Positions 1 through 14,083 are shown, numbered from the stretch's first letter. The stretch: 64,000 nt of DNA from Hirudo medicinalis (GCA_011800805.1 MPNW01000430.1:21940-85939), one strand, 5' to 3'. Notes: generated by a model not told the origin, from the letters alone. Translations and numbers: made by a program.

Positions 1-127
<127 letters not shown>

Positions 128-199
128 AGTTGCCAAGCTAGCATTCCATAGCACAATCACTTCAACGCCTTTGATTGTCCACGGCTTCAACAATTATGT

Positions 200-303
200 T
201 GTTGTTATTAATATTTTACATTACTAATATTGTTATTATTATTGTTGTTGTTATAATTAATAATTTATTTTATTATTGTTATGATTGATATGTTGTATTA
301 TTA

Positions 304-341
<38 letters not shown>

Positions 342-350
342 GCAGTTGTT
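200..350. repeat. TTA/TTG trinucleotide-rich tract
   Basis: Imperfect TTA/TTG/ATT repeats become a purer ATT array near 300-342. The short poly-isoleucine frame across it is a repeat artefact. The stretch 351-1055 holds a further ATT array near 696-736 and otherwise AT-rich sequence in which I see no gene. Confidence 0.85.
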
Positions 351-704
351 ACTACTATTTTATTTTTATATTATTTATACATATTTTCCCGCCTGATTAG
401 AAGCGTCCATTGTTGCAATCGATCACCTGCTCCTAATGAATGGAAGTCCAACTGTCCGTCGCCCCTCAAGTTGTCCTGACGGAATAATTGGTCGTAAATT
501 GATTAATTGATTCTAAATTAATGAGTTAACCTTACTTTCAAAAATTGTTTATATTCGTTTTATTGATTCTAATCTTAATTTTAAATCTTTTTCGTAATTT
601 TACTTAAAATCAAGTAATTGTTGTATCAAATACTCGAGTATTATTACCTGTTATTGCCTAATAATAACTTCGTAAATATTATCAAATATTTAAATCACAA
701 TCAA

Positions 705-735
<31 letters not shown>

Positions 736-1055
736 GCAGTAGTAGTAATCGCAATTATTCAATTGATTTATTATTAATAAGTATTATTATGCTGGCCAAC
801 GATAATAGGGGTTTAATGAAGAACAACTGACCCTAAATATTCAAGAAACAATTAGGGCCATAAATGCAAAAGAATTATTTTTGAAATTAAAGTTTAAAAA
901 TTGTTTTCGTGGCTTTGAAGAAACTCGGGAGACATTTACACCTTTTTTTTTCTGCAAACACCACTTTGATTCGCCACACACAAAAACAACAACATTGTAA
1001 CTCAATTTTAAATACTAATTTGAAATCATAACATGTGGCGATTATAAATTATGAC

Positions 1056-1169
1056 TGAAATAAACAAAATTACAACTTGAAATAAACAAAAATTACAACT
1101 TGAAATAAATAAAAATTACAACTTGAAATAAATAAAAATTACAACTTTAAATAAATAAAAATTACAACT
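1056..1169. repeat. 23-bp minisatellite, five copies
   Basis: Five near-identical copies of a 22-23 bp unit reading roughly TGAAATAAATAAAAATTACA plus ACT lie head to tail. The first copy is one base shorter and the last has a TT variant at its start. From here to 1493 I see only AT-rich DNA and no supported exon. Confidence 0.85.
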
Positions 1170-1493
1170 TGAAATTATGGTAAAACCACCACCATGTGGT
1201 CGCCATCTTGATCGGTAATCCGTAGAGATTGACATGAAGGCAAATTTCCCGGGAAAAGCAATCCATAAGTGAGCAGTTAATACTTGTCTTACGTCCGTAA
1301 TTCCCTTGTCCATCTTTCCTTCTCATTCCTCTTAATTGTTATTGCCAGTCAGTAACAGATTATTGTGCGTAATAATCCATTTACGATCATTATTATTCAA
1401 ATAATTTCAATGTAATGCTATCGTATAATTTAATATGAGTTCGCGAATAATGTAACAATTCATTTATTGTCAGTTTCGATATTCTGGTTTTAG

Positions 1494-1623
1494 TATTGAA
1501 TATTATTTACACAAATACGATCTCAGATCCCAAACCATCGTGGAGTGTCCACGCAGCTTTGGAAAGAGCCAGCACTACAACTCACGGTATGTATAAATAA
1601 CTTATTTATCATCATCATCATCA

Positions 1624-1669
<46 letters not shown>

Positions 1670-2546
1670 GATGATGATGATATTTTTATTATTACTTACA
1701 TGAGTAACAAGATTAGATGAATTAACCTTTTCATAGGGATACTTCTCGTAGTCGGCCTGGGCATAGTGATTGGCGTCGTCATTGGCTGTTCACTCCTTGC
1801 TGTTGTTATTGTTGTCTTAAAGAGGTGAGATCCTTGTAGTTGTTGCTGCTGCTGCTGCTGCTGTTATTGATAACCTAATTATCAATTCAGGAGAAGAGTG
1901 AAGCAAGCCATTGAGCAGGAAAGACGCTTGGAAATGCTGACTCAATACTCGCTCGACATCCCGTCAGAGCATCACAAACAGCACCATCTCCACTACCAGC
2001 ATCATCATCAGCAACAACAGCAACAGCCCTACCAAGACCTTCCGCAAACCCGTATCTACCCTGAGGACGATGCTGCCCTCTACGGTGGCGGAATTTGCCA
2101 CGGTGTTGTCGTGGCGGCCACGTGCGACAACCACTGTTGCACTTCCCCAAGGATGACTTGTGGTCAGGGGCGCGACTGTGTCAAGAATTCCGGCAGGTGA
2201 AGCACGGGTGAATTGAGAATTGAAAATATGTATCCCTGGCTGGGCAAAGGAATGGTTAATGGGTGTTTATATCGCGATAAATTCGGTTACAGTTTTCAAA
2301 AAAAAAAGGCTTTCACGTTTCCACGAGGAAATTACAATTGCTGAAAAAATTCGTTCGATAATTTGTAATAATTTACTTTATTTGCTAAAATTAAAAAAAC
2401 TTATTTAATTAAATATTTGAATTTGATTTAGCTGCAAGAGTTCCACAGCTTCAAACACAGCAGACATCATAAAATCCCTCCAACACAAAGACCACACCTA
2501 CGAAAGCCCATCTTCCAAGGCCCAAAATAATTTTAATCTGCCGTGA
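1494..2546 (+). CDS. C-terminal exons of a single-pass membrane protein
   Basis: Four exons join in frame: 1494-1586, 1737-1824, 1891-2196 and 2432-2546 (TGA stop); the gene begins left of the window. The first exon ends an extracellular stalk (DPKPSWSVHAALERASTT). The second encodes one hydrophobic span (ILLVVGLGIVIGVVIGCSLL and following residues) closed by a basic stop-transfer cluster (KRRRVK). The third and fourth form a cytoplasmic tail of about 130 residues with a His/Gln-rich tract and no recognisable domain. The topology resembles a type I receptor or adhesion protein, but the ectodomain that would identify it is missing. A (TTG)n microsatellite at about 1621-1670 lies in the intron before the membrane exon. 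The exon 1 acceptor is the least certain boundary. Confidence 0.7.
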
Positions 2547-2981
2547 AACTAACAAGTGAATGAAAAACGATTTGGTGACTCTAAGTTTTATGTGTTTTTT
2601 TTTTTAAGCCGGATCTGTAATGGACGACTGTAAAGATTTCGATTTCATTGCAGATGTTTACTTTCTTAGTTTGCGTCGAGAAATTTCAAAATTCATTTTT
2701 TATTTCGATTCAGAGATGGATTTGTTCATTGCAGCAAGTCACCCATTTGTGAAATCGTCACGATTAATCGCGACTATCATTTCTGGTCGTTCAGAGGGAA
2801 AATATATCAACCAGGTCACCTTTTCCAGGCATTCCAGATTACGTATTTCAGTGAAATCGTCTGAGAATGCAGAACCACTACAATTATAAATTCAACGTTT
2901 GGAAGTGTGCATCCTCACTTTGAATGTTATTCATTGGTTAAAGGGTGTTTAATTGCTTAGTATGAAATGTGTTAATTGTTT

Positions 2982-3112
2982 GCGTGCAGGTCGGCCGAAT
3001 GGGCTGCATTCCTGCATACGGCGGTAATGGCAACAGTCGTAATGTGTAGTGTTCGAAACCCAGCCTGCACTGCCGCAAGCGCCCTTGGGAAAGAGCGCTA
3101 TATCAGTGGTTA
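2982..3112 (+). mobile_element. tRNA-derived SINE copy
   Basis: The sequence has a tRNA-like pol III promoter. An A-box-like CGGCCGAATGGGC lies near 2992-3004 and the B-box GTTCGAAACCC at 3051-3061, in the spacing of a Ser/Leu-type tRNA with an extended arm. A related copy lies at 14255-14380 and degenerate ones elsewhere in the window. The flanks 2547-2981 and 3113-3674 are AT-rich intergenic DNA with no supported gene. Confidence 0.7.
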
Positions 3113-3674
3113 ACAACAAGCGTCTATGACGCTATGAATATGGCGCTATGCAAATGAACTATGAAATTTACATTCAAGTGATTTTCTTGTTATCAAATTC
3201 TAAGAAATTATTCGAGCCAATAATTTCTTGTCGCACGACAAACGAACGAAGGATCTGAAAACAGTGGAGTTTATTAGCATAAATTCAATCAAAACTGCAG
3301 TTACAAAAAACCTCACAGAATATATAAATTGTCTCCATCTAAAATTCTCCTAAAGTACTGAAAATTGTTAAATTCAAAAAAGTCTCATTTGATTTTACCA
3401 TATTTTCTATTTATTATGTTCCTATTTATCTGACTTATTATCACTGGTGCATCTTGATAAAGCTGGAAGCTGAAAAAGACTAAAAAATAATTTGAAAGGT
3501 TGCTAATGAGTCAATTTCAGACAAGTCTTTCACATTCATAGCAGCCAAGTTCTACTGAGAAAAATCCTATGTTAATGCCAGCATCTCAAAATGTACAAAA
3601 TTAAAAAAAAATAAATTTCCTAAAGTCTCAAGATGCACCGTAATGGATTGTTGATTCAGAGGTTGCTCGTCCAT

Positions 3675-4417
3675 TCAGCAACGTCCTTCGCTGATGAGCT
3701 GTTTAACCTTTCGTTCCAGTTCGTACAGATGTACGTCCTCGGCTTCTGGTGCAATGTTCTTCATGGCCTTTGCCAATTCAAATAAATAGTCTGCATTCGA
3801 GCCACTGGGACCTTCGGCTTTGCAGATCTGGTAGGCTATCTCGTCGTAATCGGCAGGTCCCAGGAAGTATGGATTGTCGTTTGTTCCAATGTATATATCT
3901 AGGGGGAAGGGATGATATCCAGATTCAACAGGATTGAATGTTGCAGTCACCAGTCTGTAGCCTCCTTTTTCTCTGTAGTCCAAATGATTTTTGACAACAA
4001 CTTCATCTTTAGTGGCAATTTTATAAGCCACACCCCACACTGCATCCTGTGAAGATCAATAACATTACAAATTAACTTTAATTTAACATCGAAACAATTT
4101 TAATTCAGTGAGATCACTTATAAGAGAAGATTTAGATAATAAGAATGTATTACTTCGGGGTTATCCGACTTGACCAGCGTGACGACTCGACCAGGCTTAA
4201 ATTGTAAAAAGAAGTGGGTGAAAATGATCGCGTTACGCAAGTATTTATTGGGTCCAAAAATCACTTGTAATTACATTTTTACCTTCCCTGGGACTCCTCT
4301 GTGATCCTCACTGCCCTGCCAGAACCGCCGCACGTAGCCATTAACGTAGCCCACCAATTTTCTTTCGTAAGGAAAGTCCACCTTCCAAATCAAAGAGCCG
4401 TACCCAAATACCCACAT
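3675..4417 (-). CDS. CHAC2: Gamma-glutamylcyclotransferase, ChaC family
   Basis: Three exons on the minus strand, 4417-4283, 4195-4154 and 4046-3675, give 182 residues, close to the roughly 180 usual for CHAC2. The protein starts with the family hallmark [11 protein letters not shown], continues [19 protein letters not shown], and keeps the catalytic glutamate in YREKGGYR. Enzymes of this family cleave cytosolic glutathione to 5-oxoproline and Cys-Gly. The lack of a long N-terminal extension favours CHAC2 over the stress-induced CHAC1. Phases are 0 at both introns and donors and acceptors are GT-AG. The gene is head to head with RFX, its ATG being 785 bp from the RFX ATG. Confidence 0.95.
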
Positions 4418-5202
4418 CGTAGCTGTTCATAATACGTTTCCCCGTCAAACTGAGTTCATCTACGATTTTTTTTTCATGAGAATCGATGGAATGTTTTGTT
4501 TACTATTGATGTTTCTAAGATCAAAATAAGCACAATGTTTTTTTTTGTTTTTTTAGAAAACTTACTGCATAGTTTATTAGTTGCATTACACTGTTAAGTA
4601 ATCTTAACTAAACTAATCTTAACTAAAGACATTTTAAGATGGTTTTTTTTAATGTGTAACTTTTTTTAAATTAATTAATAATTTATTTTTTATACGTTAT
4701 GTAAAATTTCATAGGCTTTACTATTACTTTTTATTTAAATAATATTTCATGTGTAGACACGTACAGCTGTTGTTAACGGGTTGCTATAACACTTCCATAG
4801 CTACCAGTAGCATTGGAGATTGTTGCCGGACGATTGCCAGTTTCGAGGTAACGGTTTTCATGGCATTTATGTGTGATTACTCCTTAAAAGACTTTGCTTT
4901 AACTACACCACTTCAATTAATGATAACGATTCGTAATATCTTGAACTCAACGCCGTTTTACCCTCGCTGAGCAACATACCATCAACGATGCAGATTTTTA
5001 AATTATCAACAAGCCTGAACATGTTTTAGAAATGTTATTTTAATGGGAGGTGATTGTCTTAATAACAAACTTTAATGAAACTAGTGATTATGTTAGGGCT
5101 ACGACATAGAAATCATCGCTTAATTTTTTTTTTACTTTTCGAAAACAAAAATAAGAAATTACCTTATGAAATGTGATACTTTTTCCACCAGGAAAACTAA
5201 GA
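4418..5202. other. Intergenic region between divergent CHAC2 and RFX
   Basis: This AT-rich stretch must hold the CHAC2 promoter and upstream sequence of RFX. An acceptor-like CCACCAG at about 5185-5191 just before the RFX ATG suggests an upstream non-coding RFX exon. I see no coding exon here. Confidence 0.5.
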
Positions 5203-8200
5203 ATGTCTCACGTTCCTGCTAATTATTCAGAGATGCAAACATTGTCAGCGGTCGAGGGACTACAGGTAATGCAAAATTAGAGGCATCATAATCAAGCTTA
5301 AGATATAGGCAATGAAATTCCTTCATTTAAGGAAGATTTTTAGTCAATCTAATTCCATAAAGCAGCGTATCTGCTCACTTTAATAATTTTCTTAGGAAGC
5401 AAATCAACAGACGCACCACCAAATGACTAGCATCCAAACTCCTCAGACTAGAATCAGCAATTCTTTACTGAGGGTCATCCCAAGCAAGCTGCTCAGCTCC
5501 AATACGAACCCCTTCAATGCCCAGCCCGGCCACTCTGTCGGGCTTCTCCCAACTGCCAAGGTGGCCATAATTGGCTCGCAGCACCAACAGCTTCCTATGT
5601 CAGCTCATAACAACAACAACAATGCCTCTCCTTACATCGTGACATGTACGTTTCAATCATCAAATAATTCTTAGTAATAAATTCAAATATTATAAACATT
5701 AACCCAGGATAAGTTAACATTATTATAGTTGAGTTAGAATAAAGAGATAAATTATTTCAGTGACCAACAACAACAACAATGGAAACAGCAATGCCATGGG
5801 CAATGCCGGAAATTCCCACTTCCAGCAGATAAAAAGCACCAACCCATTGGAAGGCTACCACTACATGGATGAGACTAGTGGCCACATCATCTACCAACCA
5901 AGTGACTCACTGTAATGATTAACTTATTAATTCATTTGAATTAATGATTAAAAAAATAAATCAGCTTTCCTATCTAATTAGCTGACTATCAACTCATTAA
6001 TTTTGCACCTAATCTTCTGAAAGCTCTGCATGTAGTGAGTGAGTGGTTTGAATCAGTAATCAACATTTTCACCTGGATGGAAATAAACAGAATGCATGTT
6101 GTGCTACATTTTGCCCAATTTAGCATTGCACTTTTAGGATTATTTTGAACTTAGCTGCATGCCTTTATTAAAGATTGAATGATTAAGTCACAATTTTATA
6201 CAATTTCAGGCAACAAAATTCCATCTATGTTCCTCAGCAAACAATATTTTATGTGAGAAATATTCCATTATGACATTTCAAATTGTTTTTAATTCCTATA
6301 TCTGTGATATAAGCAGAGTTTAGATTTGCAATCTTACTGCTTAGTCTTAATAGTGTTAAACTCTCATTTAATTTAAAGATAAATGCTTTTTATTTGGCAA
6401 CTTATTTTGAAGAGTGTAAACTTTCATTCATGACTTATATAATCTTGATTGTACCAAATCTTTCTTGTTACCAAAAGACAAATGCCAACGGTGCCGTGAT
6501 AAGTCAAGACAGCTTCATACAACACCAGGACTCTGTCCACCAACAGTTAAATACAAACCCGGTCGGCAGCAAGACCTTCATCATCCAGCAGGATCGAGTC
6601 CATGAGAGTGAGACTCAGTTTATGACCGGTGGACCTCGAGCCTCTCCTGCCACAGTGAGTGCTTTGTGTCCTTGCAAAGCTGGAACCAATGTTAATACCT
6701 GGTTACCTAGTTCTATACATTCATGATAACTTGATAATTGTAAACTTTGAATGCAATGATGGTTTGCTTTTATGTAAAATTTCTTTGCTTTTGACTTGAG
6801 AGTCCTGAAAATTCAAACTATTTTGAAGTTGTAATTTAAATATTTTCCAAAAATTATTTTATTTTACATTAAAATTGGTTCTTGTTGAAAATGGAAATAT
6901 TGTAATTCTTGACAAGGCAGACATGAGCATGACAGCAATAATATTTCTATTACTCAGCAAAGAAAAAGTTTTTTTGACCCAAAATGTTGGCAAGAAGAGG
7001 TACTATTAGTTGGATTAAGCTCTGCTATTACGATTAAGATTTCTTGTTTAAACAAAAATAATCATATCGGTTCATTGATTATTTGTTGTCTGGTTGTGTT
7101 CCTCACCTCCACAAAGATCTTTCTGTTCACCTAATTCACCTTCTACATCTTTCTCGTGACACCAACAGAATTCAGCATCACATCTGCACTGCCTGTCACG
7201 CGTAACACTATTTATTGGTTTCTTTGGAAGCAGCAATGGTTTTATTGAAGGAGATAAATATAGTGATTTCAAATATAATTTCAATCCATGCCTAGCCAAT
7301 GCACTCACACTATCAAAACTAGGTTAACATTAGTTAGTGAAATAGTGAAATAGTGAAATTTAAGGGAACAGACGTCATCTCAAACCTTGAAATGTCTTTG
7401 ATTCATCAAGTCTTGTCGACTTCAGCTGAGATGGCTGCTGGACAACATTGAAGAAGCAGAAGCTGTCAGTCTGCCAAGGAGCATCCTTTATGGTCACTAC
7501 TTGAGGCACTGTGACCAGTTGAAACTTGAGCCAATGAATCAGGCATCGTTTGGCAAGCTGATAAGATCTGTGTTTACCCAGATCAGGACTCGAAGATTGG
7601 GAACAAGGTCTGTTTAACAAGCCAATTGCTTGTTAAAGCAGCAGTTATTTATTGCTATTCAATTGTCATATGAAATAGTTCATTGAATTAATATTTCTGG
7701 CATGCCCATCATTTATTAATGCCACAACAAAAATGTATGTCCATCAATTTAACTTTATCAGGGGCAATTCCAAGTATCATTACTATGGCATCCAGATCAA
7801 GTCCTCTTCGAAACTGAACAATTGCGACTACAAACTCAATGAAAGTGAAAATTATGACGATGCTTCAAAACGGTCGGTCAACATTTTCCTTCATGGCCTT
7901 ATTATTTTTATTTGCCATTTCAAGATTATATCTTTTAATGTTCAATGTCTGGAATGCAAAGTTGACTCTTTCTGCAAAAAAAAAAACTATCTCTACAACG
8001 ATTAATTCAGTAATAAAGCAATCCTCCTTATATTTACAGGGGTATCAAGGGCATGAGCCATTTGTCCAGCTTCAGTGGTTCAAATAATCCTTCCATCCTC
8101 ACCTGCACAGGTAACACCAGCCACACCCAGCTCGATGGTGTTGTCATCGAAGGAGCTCAGACATCCAGGAGTGTTTTGAACATCAACAGTCCACAGGAGT

Positions 8201-11071
8201 ACTTCAAGAACACGACTATCTCCATGCCCAACTTTGGAAAGATAGAGCTGGATGCTGACGATAGACTACCTGAAGAGACTTTTCTGAAACACCTGGCTGC
8301 TTATGAAGAACTTTATGCCGAACATTGCGAAGTGAGTCAAATTCTGGCTCGAGAGCATGCTAGGAAGAAGAATAATGATATCAATGACTTAAATAATAGC
8401 AATAATAGTTTATTTGCACTGCTCCCCATGCAGACCAATTCAGGCGCACATAAGCACACCAGAAATTTCCAAATTATTTAATGATAATTGTGCCAGGCCA
8501 TCATCACAAGTATTGTTGGGCTGCAGTTCAATGTCATTGAATCATTTTGGAAGTCTTTCTGGAGGACAGACAACCAGAGGCAAGTGAAAGCCAAAATGAC
8601 TTTTCCCCATTTCATTTTTGTAAATTTCAGCAGTGGTAATTAACTGAATACTGATTTAGATTTATTACTATTATTAATTATTATTGCTACTTATTACACT
8701 TGTCTGCCAAACAATTAATTGTATCCATACCCAACCTGGCATATAGTACTTTTGCACCATTGAACAGCTTTTTCAATTTTGTGTCCAGCTACAAGGAGCT
8801 TGAGGCCACACTGCCTCAGAAAACATTGTATGCACTCTCAGAAATGTCCTGCGTACAGAGATACACTGCAAGGTCTGATTGTGTCTTCTACCAGCTGTTG
8901 GTGGAAATATTGATTCCAGATGTTCTGAAGCCCATTCCAAGTGAGTTGGGTACATACCTTCTTCTTTCTCAAGTTTTAATTAATGGCTTTCTTTAGATGT
9001 CTCAGCAGTTTCTACCAGATATGGACAACATACTTTATGTACAATATCATTGCATTAAATTTGCTGAATAATAATATCTTTCTGCATCAAACTCTTATAT
9101 TTGAGGCACTGTTTATTTTGGGGAATTGTTCCAATGCTTTGATTCCACTGACTTTCCAGGCTCACTGACTCAGGTCATCAGAAACTTTGCAAAGAATTTA
9201 GAAAGCAGCCTCAGAAGATCCATGGCAGGAGTTTGCGACAAGATGGTCGAATCCAAGGTATGTCTGGAGAGGCTTATTACTAACTCCAAACATAAATACT
9301 AAAAGATTTCTATTGAAAACTAGAAATTTAAAAACTTCTGTCAAATTTGAAGCATCCTCATGTAATTTCTGATTATAAAATAAGCCACTGCTGTTTTTTA
9401 ACTGCAGGTATCAGCAGCAAAAGCCTTTGCTCAAATCCTGAGAAGGTACACTTCACTCAACCATCTTGCCCAAGCTGCAAGAGCTGTTCTTCAAAATCCA
9501 ACTCAAGTTACTCAGATGCTGACGGATCTCAACAGGGTCGACTTTAATAACATCCAGGTTAAAATTTAGATTCGCCTGCTTGAACATTTGAAAGGTGCAG
9601 CCTCTCGAACAGATTTAATAAGATTTGTCTTGACTACCCATTCAGTCATCATAACCCATCAAAATTTAAGATGTTTTCCATTTTCATAACTTTTAATTTC
9701 AAAATTCTCCATCTCCAGCAATGCACAAAATATTCTAATGCAACAACAAATTTTCCAACAGGAGCAAGGATATTGGGTTTGTGGGTGCAATGCAGACTTG
9801 GTGAAAGAGTTAGAATCAGACCTCAAGAAGACATTGGAAAAGCAGAGCAGTTTGGAGGAGTGGGCCAACTGGCTTGAAGGAGTTGTCAACCACATACTCA
9901 AACCAGTGGAAAGACACTCTAACTTCATCAAGATTGCTCTCAAATTTCTCCTTAACTGGTCATTCTATTGGTAAGGTTGAAAATGTTTAGCTACTAAATT
10001 TTGTCTTTGAAATTATCTGCATGCATTTTTGCTGAAAAACCTTCATTTACAAATTCTTACACCATTGTAACCCTTGGTTTATGTGCCCTATTTATGAACA
10101 AATTCCAGTAACAGAACTCTCTAGTTCTAACACAAATATCTTAATATTTTGATTGGAAGCAATAACATTATAATCTCATTGAAGTACTAAATGCATTGCA
10201 TCTACTCTCCTGGAGATTTTTCTTCCAAAATTCCTCAATACCATGGCAACCATTCGTCCCAATACTCAGATTAATTAACTGTTTACATGCTTCCTCAGCC
10301 TCATGGTCATCAGAGACCTAACTTTGAGAAGTGCAGCAAGCTTTGGTTCTTTCCATCTGATTCATCTACTCTTTGATGAATACATGTTCTACCTGGTGGA
10401 GAGGAAGGTGGCAGAAGTTCGTGGAGAGACTCCCATAGCTGTTGTCTCGTGCAAAAAGGATGTGAGTTAACCAGAGGATTCATTCACATCGTTAAAGACA
10501 GTTCGTGAATCCACTTATATACGCGACTTTGGTGTTTTACAAGTATTTATCGAATTTTTAAGCATTTTAAAGCTATCGACAAGTGAGTATGATTAAACGG
10601 GCGATGGCGATTCAACTTAGTGATTGGCTAACAATTACGTCTCGACAACTAACAACTTGTTTTCTCCAGATTGACGAGCGGTTTGAAGAATTAATCTCGA
10701 GGTCTCAGCTCGAACTTTATGTGTCTGCCTCCCACGGCGGTGGAAGCGACTATGCCATGAACTGTCCGCCCATCAAAGCGTCTGTAAAACAGGAATTCTC
10801 ATCGACGCTGCTCGCTCCAACAGCGATGGACGAAACCAAAGAGAGCAAAAAAGAAGTGGAAACATTCCATGCCTTCTTCAATCCCGAGTCAACCTTGAGC
10901 TCTTCTTTTGCCGGGCCTACTGGTCCGGTTACGTCGACTTCTGCTCAGGACAGCAAAAGAAACCTTAAGATAACGAACGTCCTGAGCAGCAACGGCAAAA
11001 TGGTGGTATTCGTCCCATCCATAGAATCGAGAAATTCTCTGAAAAGATTAAAGCCAGATTTCAAGCCATGA
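5203..11071 (+). CDS. RFX1/2/3: RFX-family winged-helix transcription factor (RFX1/2/3 type)
   Basis: Fifteen exons: 5203-5265, 5396-5645, 5761-5911, 6210-6252, 6478-6654, 7426-7607, 7762-7872, 8040-8331, 8497-8579, 8789-8940, 9160-9257, 9408-9557, 9762-9970, 10299-10461, 10670-11071 (841 residues). Residues 1-228 are a Gln/Asn-rich activation region. The RFX DNA-binding domain follows, with [39 protein letters not shown]. The C-terminal half carries the conserved dimerisation and extended RFX regions, including [19 protein letters not shown] and [22 protein letters not shown]1/2/3 proteins bind X-box motifs and in animals drive ciliary genes. The intron after exon 9 is GC-AG. The start is the first ATG of an open exon after an acceptor-like site. 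An AATAAA lies near 11217. The last exon's tail is divergent. Confidence 0.95.
8580..8788 (+). other. GC-AG intron in RFX
   Basis: Exon 9 ends CAGAG and the intron starts GCAAGT, the strong consensus of GC-AG introns. A nearby GT (AA then GTGAAA) would leave phase 0 and run into a stop within five codons of the next exon. Only the GC site keeps the conserved RFX frame (ESFWKSFW into [10 protein letters not shown]). Confidence 0.85.
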
Positions 11072-11871
11072 TTGAGGAATACAAAAAAGGCAGACTGCTA
11101 TTTTTTAAATTTATTTAAAGTGGCTTTTCGACGTTTTTCAATTTGCACCGTTTTGGAGTTACATTTTTTTTTTGTGTATGTTTACAGAACTAGCTTTGTA
11201 AGACGGTTTTAGAAATAATAAATTAAATTGTTGCACTTGATCCCTTGTTGAATCTAATCAACATGATTCTCAAATTCTCGACATTAATTTGCTACAATCA
11301 GCGATCAAGACAAAAGTCTGTTTAATTAAGTTCCTCTGCAGAACATGAAAGTCTCGAAAATAAATGCCCGACCAGATGATTCGCCAATGTTAAGTCGAAA
11401 GTGAAACCAAATATTGATTTCAAATTAGAAATCAATTCTTTTATGAAAAGCCTCACAGGGACGTCATTTCAGCATTTGCTAGGGGGGTGGGGGGTAACTT
11501 GAATGTGAACCTCATGACTTTTTTTGCTTCTAACCAAAAAAGAAAATTTTTTCCTGGTTAGATCAGAATTCATTCTACTATTATATCGTGATCAGCTGCT
11601 TAACTAGACTATTAATACTATAATAAAAATTAAAATTTATTGTAAAAAACCCATTCAATTACGATATATTATCGAAAAATGAACTCAGCCTTTCATTAAT
11701 AAATCGATATATACTATTATTTATTTAATTATGAGCTTTTGCAAAGGTCAAGGCAACAGTGATGTTTTTCGACCGAAAGTGCGAACCCGCTATCGGCTGA
11801 TAGCGTACTGAATTGAATTAGGAGTATACACAACAGTATCTTGGTAAACAGAAGCTTTGAGTGTTGCGAAC
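11072..11871. other. Intergenic, RFX 3' UTR to PHKB 5' region
   Basis: Contains the RFX 3' UTR with AATAAA near 11217, then AT-rich DNA and a short G-run near 11482-11493. No coding exon is supported. The 5' UTR of PHKB should lie in the last 100-200 bases. Confidence 0.5.
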
Positions 11872-13646
11872 ATGCCATACCGAACTGGAAATGTTTCTCC
11901 GGAGGAATCAGTTGCATTTTGTTCAGAAGCTGATGATTTGGCCAGTCTCAGGGCCAGACAGAGAAGAAATTCTGCCATAATGGACGATAGAGCCAAGACA
12001 TCACATTCTAATTATGGCGAAGTTATTACGAAATTGGACAAATATTATCAACTTGGTTGGTTTCAGTGCACCAGCTGATCTTTTGTGATATTGTACTTAC
12101 CATTTGAGATGTGGCTTAATAATTAGAAAAATTACTTTTATTATTTTTAAATGAACCTCACTTTTAAATTTTGACGAATATGCTAGAAAGAACTTTTTGA
12201 TTGTATCATTTGCAGTTAAGAAACAGATTATCAGATACCAGAATTTGGCATCTGGTCTTTTCCCCAAGGATACTGGTGATCCTTCCTGTACAATTTCAAA
12301 TATCAGAGACAACATTTACTGTGCAGCTGTCATGTGGGCTTTGTCACAAGCTTATAAGTGAGTTATGAATTTTAGAGCAAAACATGCTAATGGGTAGTTA
12401 TTGAATGCAATCACTAAATTTGTGTGGTTGGTTGACATGAATTCAGAGCATTTGAGTGGTTCTTTCACTTTGGAAGATTTTGTTTAACAAATACAATTTG
12501 AATACATGGAAAACTATTCTTCAGTTGCTGTATAAACTCTTTTTTATAGGCGAATCGATGACGACCAAGGCAGGACTAAAGAGTTGTCCCTGACAGCTGT
12601 CAAGACCATGAGAGGAATTCTGGAGTGCTGGATGTATCAGGCAAACAAGGTTGAGATGTTTAAGAAGACGCAGGTGTCAAAGAATTCACTCCACGTCCTT
12701 TTCCATACCGTCACGCAGCAGGCAGTGACGGAGGATGACGAATATGAACACCTTCAGGTTGTCTTGATTGCCTGCTTTTGCAAATTATTTGTAATTAGGT
12801 AAGCTAGTTATCCCTGTAATTAATTATGACAATTATTGCGATTAGATGTTGAAAATGCATGTTTATTTGTATTTATGTAAACTTTATTATTTATTATTGG
12901 TATTGTATTATATATATTGTGTATAAATATTTATTCCTTAAATAAACTTGCTACTGCTTGATTGTCATCCATTATATGCCTTCTAAAAACTAATTATCAC
13001 CTAATTATTTGTTATATATTTTTTATAAATTGTTATCGCGAAAAAATATATTTTTTTGAAAATTTCAGTTGGATTGCGTGGCTTTGTACCTGATATTCCT
13101 CGTGCAAATGACTCAGTCTGGTTGCTCTGTGAGTGTGTTTTATCTCAATTCATTAATTACTATAATAATTATTAATATTATTATATTATATAAAATATTA
13201 TAGATAAATAATAATTTATTACTATGTAATTTATTATTTTAAGAATGATTTCCTGCCATTTTGTGTCGACTCACAAATATTTATTTAACATTAAATGGTT
13301 GTTACTATGAATTATTATTTATTAATACCACACCTATTTAATTTCTCATTTAATTTCATTTGCAAGTAATATGCAGACTCAAAACACTACAACCTGCCTG
13401 TACCTAGAAATGCTTGCAATTTAACAAAAAGATTGCTACAGCAGCTGCTAAAGCTTTTCAAAGCTAACATCTTACTTGGCTGCTGCAAAACAACATTATT
13501 TGTGTAAAATTGTAGAGGGTTTTTGTGTCGAGCTACTCTGCATTGTGACGCATGTCATGACATTAACGTCACTAAGTCTTATTGATGTCGATGGTCCGAC
13601 TTGGATAATGAGCGAAAGTTTGGAAACGGGCCATTTGTAAAGCAAC

Positions 13647-13715
<69 letters not shown>

Positions 13716-14083
13716 GACATTTTCTGCTTGTACATATTTATATTTTTATTATGACTTTGTGAGATAATTTATTATTATAACAGCCTATTTTCTTCTTTTT
13801 GTTCTGGTCTTATTTGATTTCTTTCTAAAGAGTAATTTGTATTTTTTTATTGTAAATCTGTTTAATTTATTTAGAAATATTCATTGTTGTTATTATTATT
13901 ATTGTTGTTATTATTATTAATTGTTATTTGTGTTGTTGAAGATCATCTGGGCACATGACGAAGTCAACTTCATACAGAACTTGGTCTTTTACATCGAAAG
14001 GGCCTACCGAACCCCTGACTTTGGCATCTGGGAGAGAGGAAGCAAGTACAACAACGGATCAGTTGAACTCCATGCAAGGTGGC

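Noticed and set aside
2982..3112. Possible functional tRNA-Ser/Leu gene
   Set aside because: A- and B-boxes are present, but no acceptor stem or anticodon loop can be drawn and copies recur in introns, so it is a SINE.
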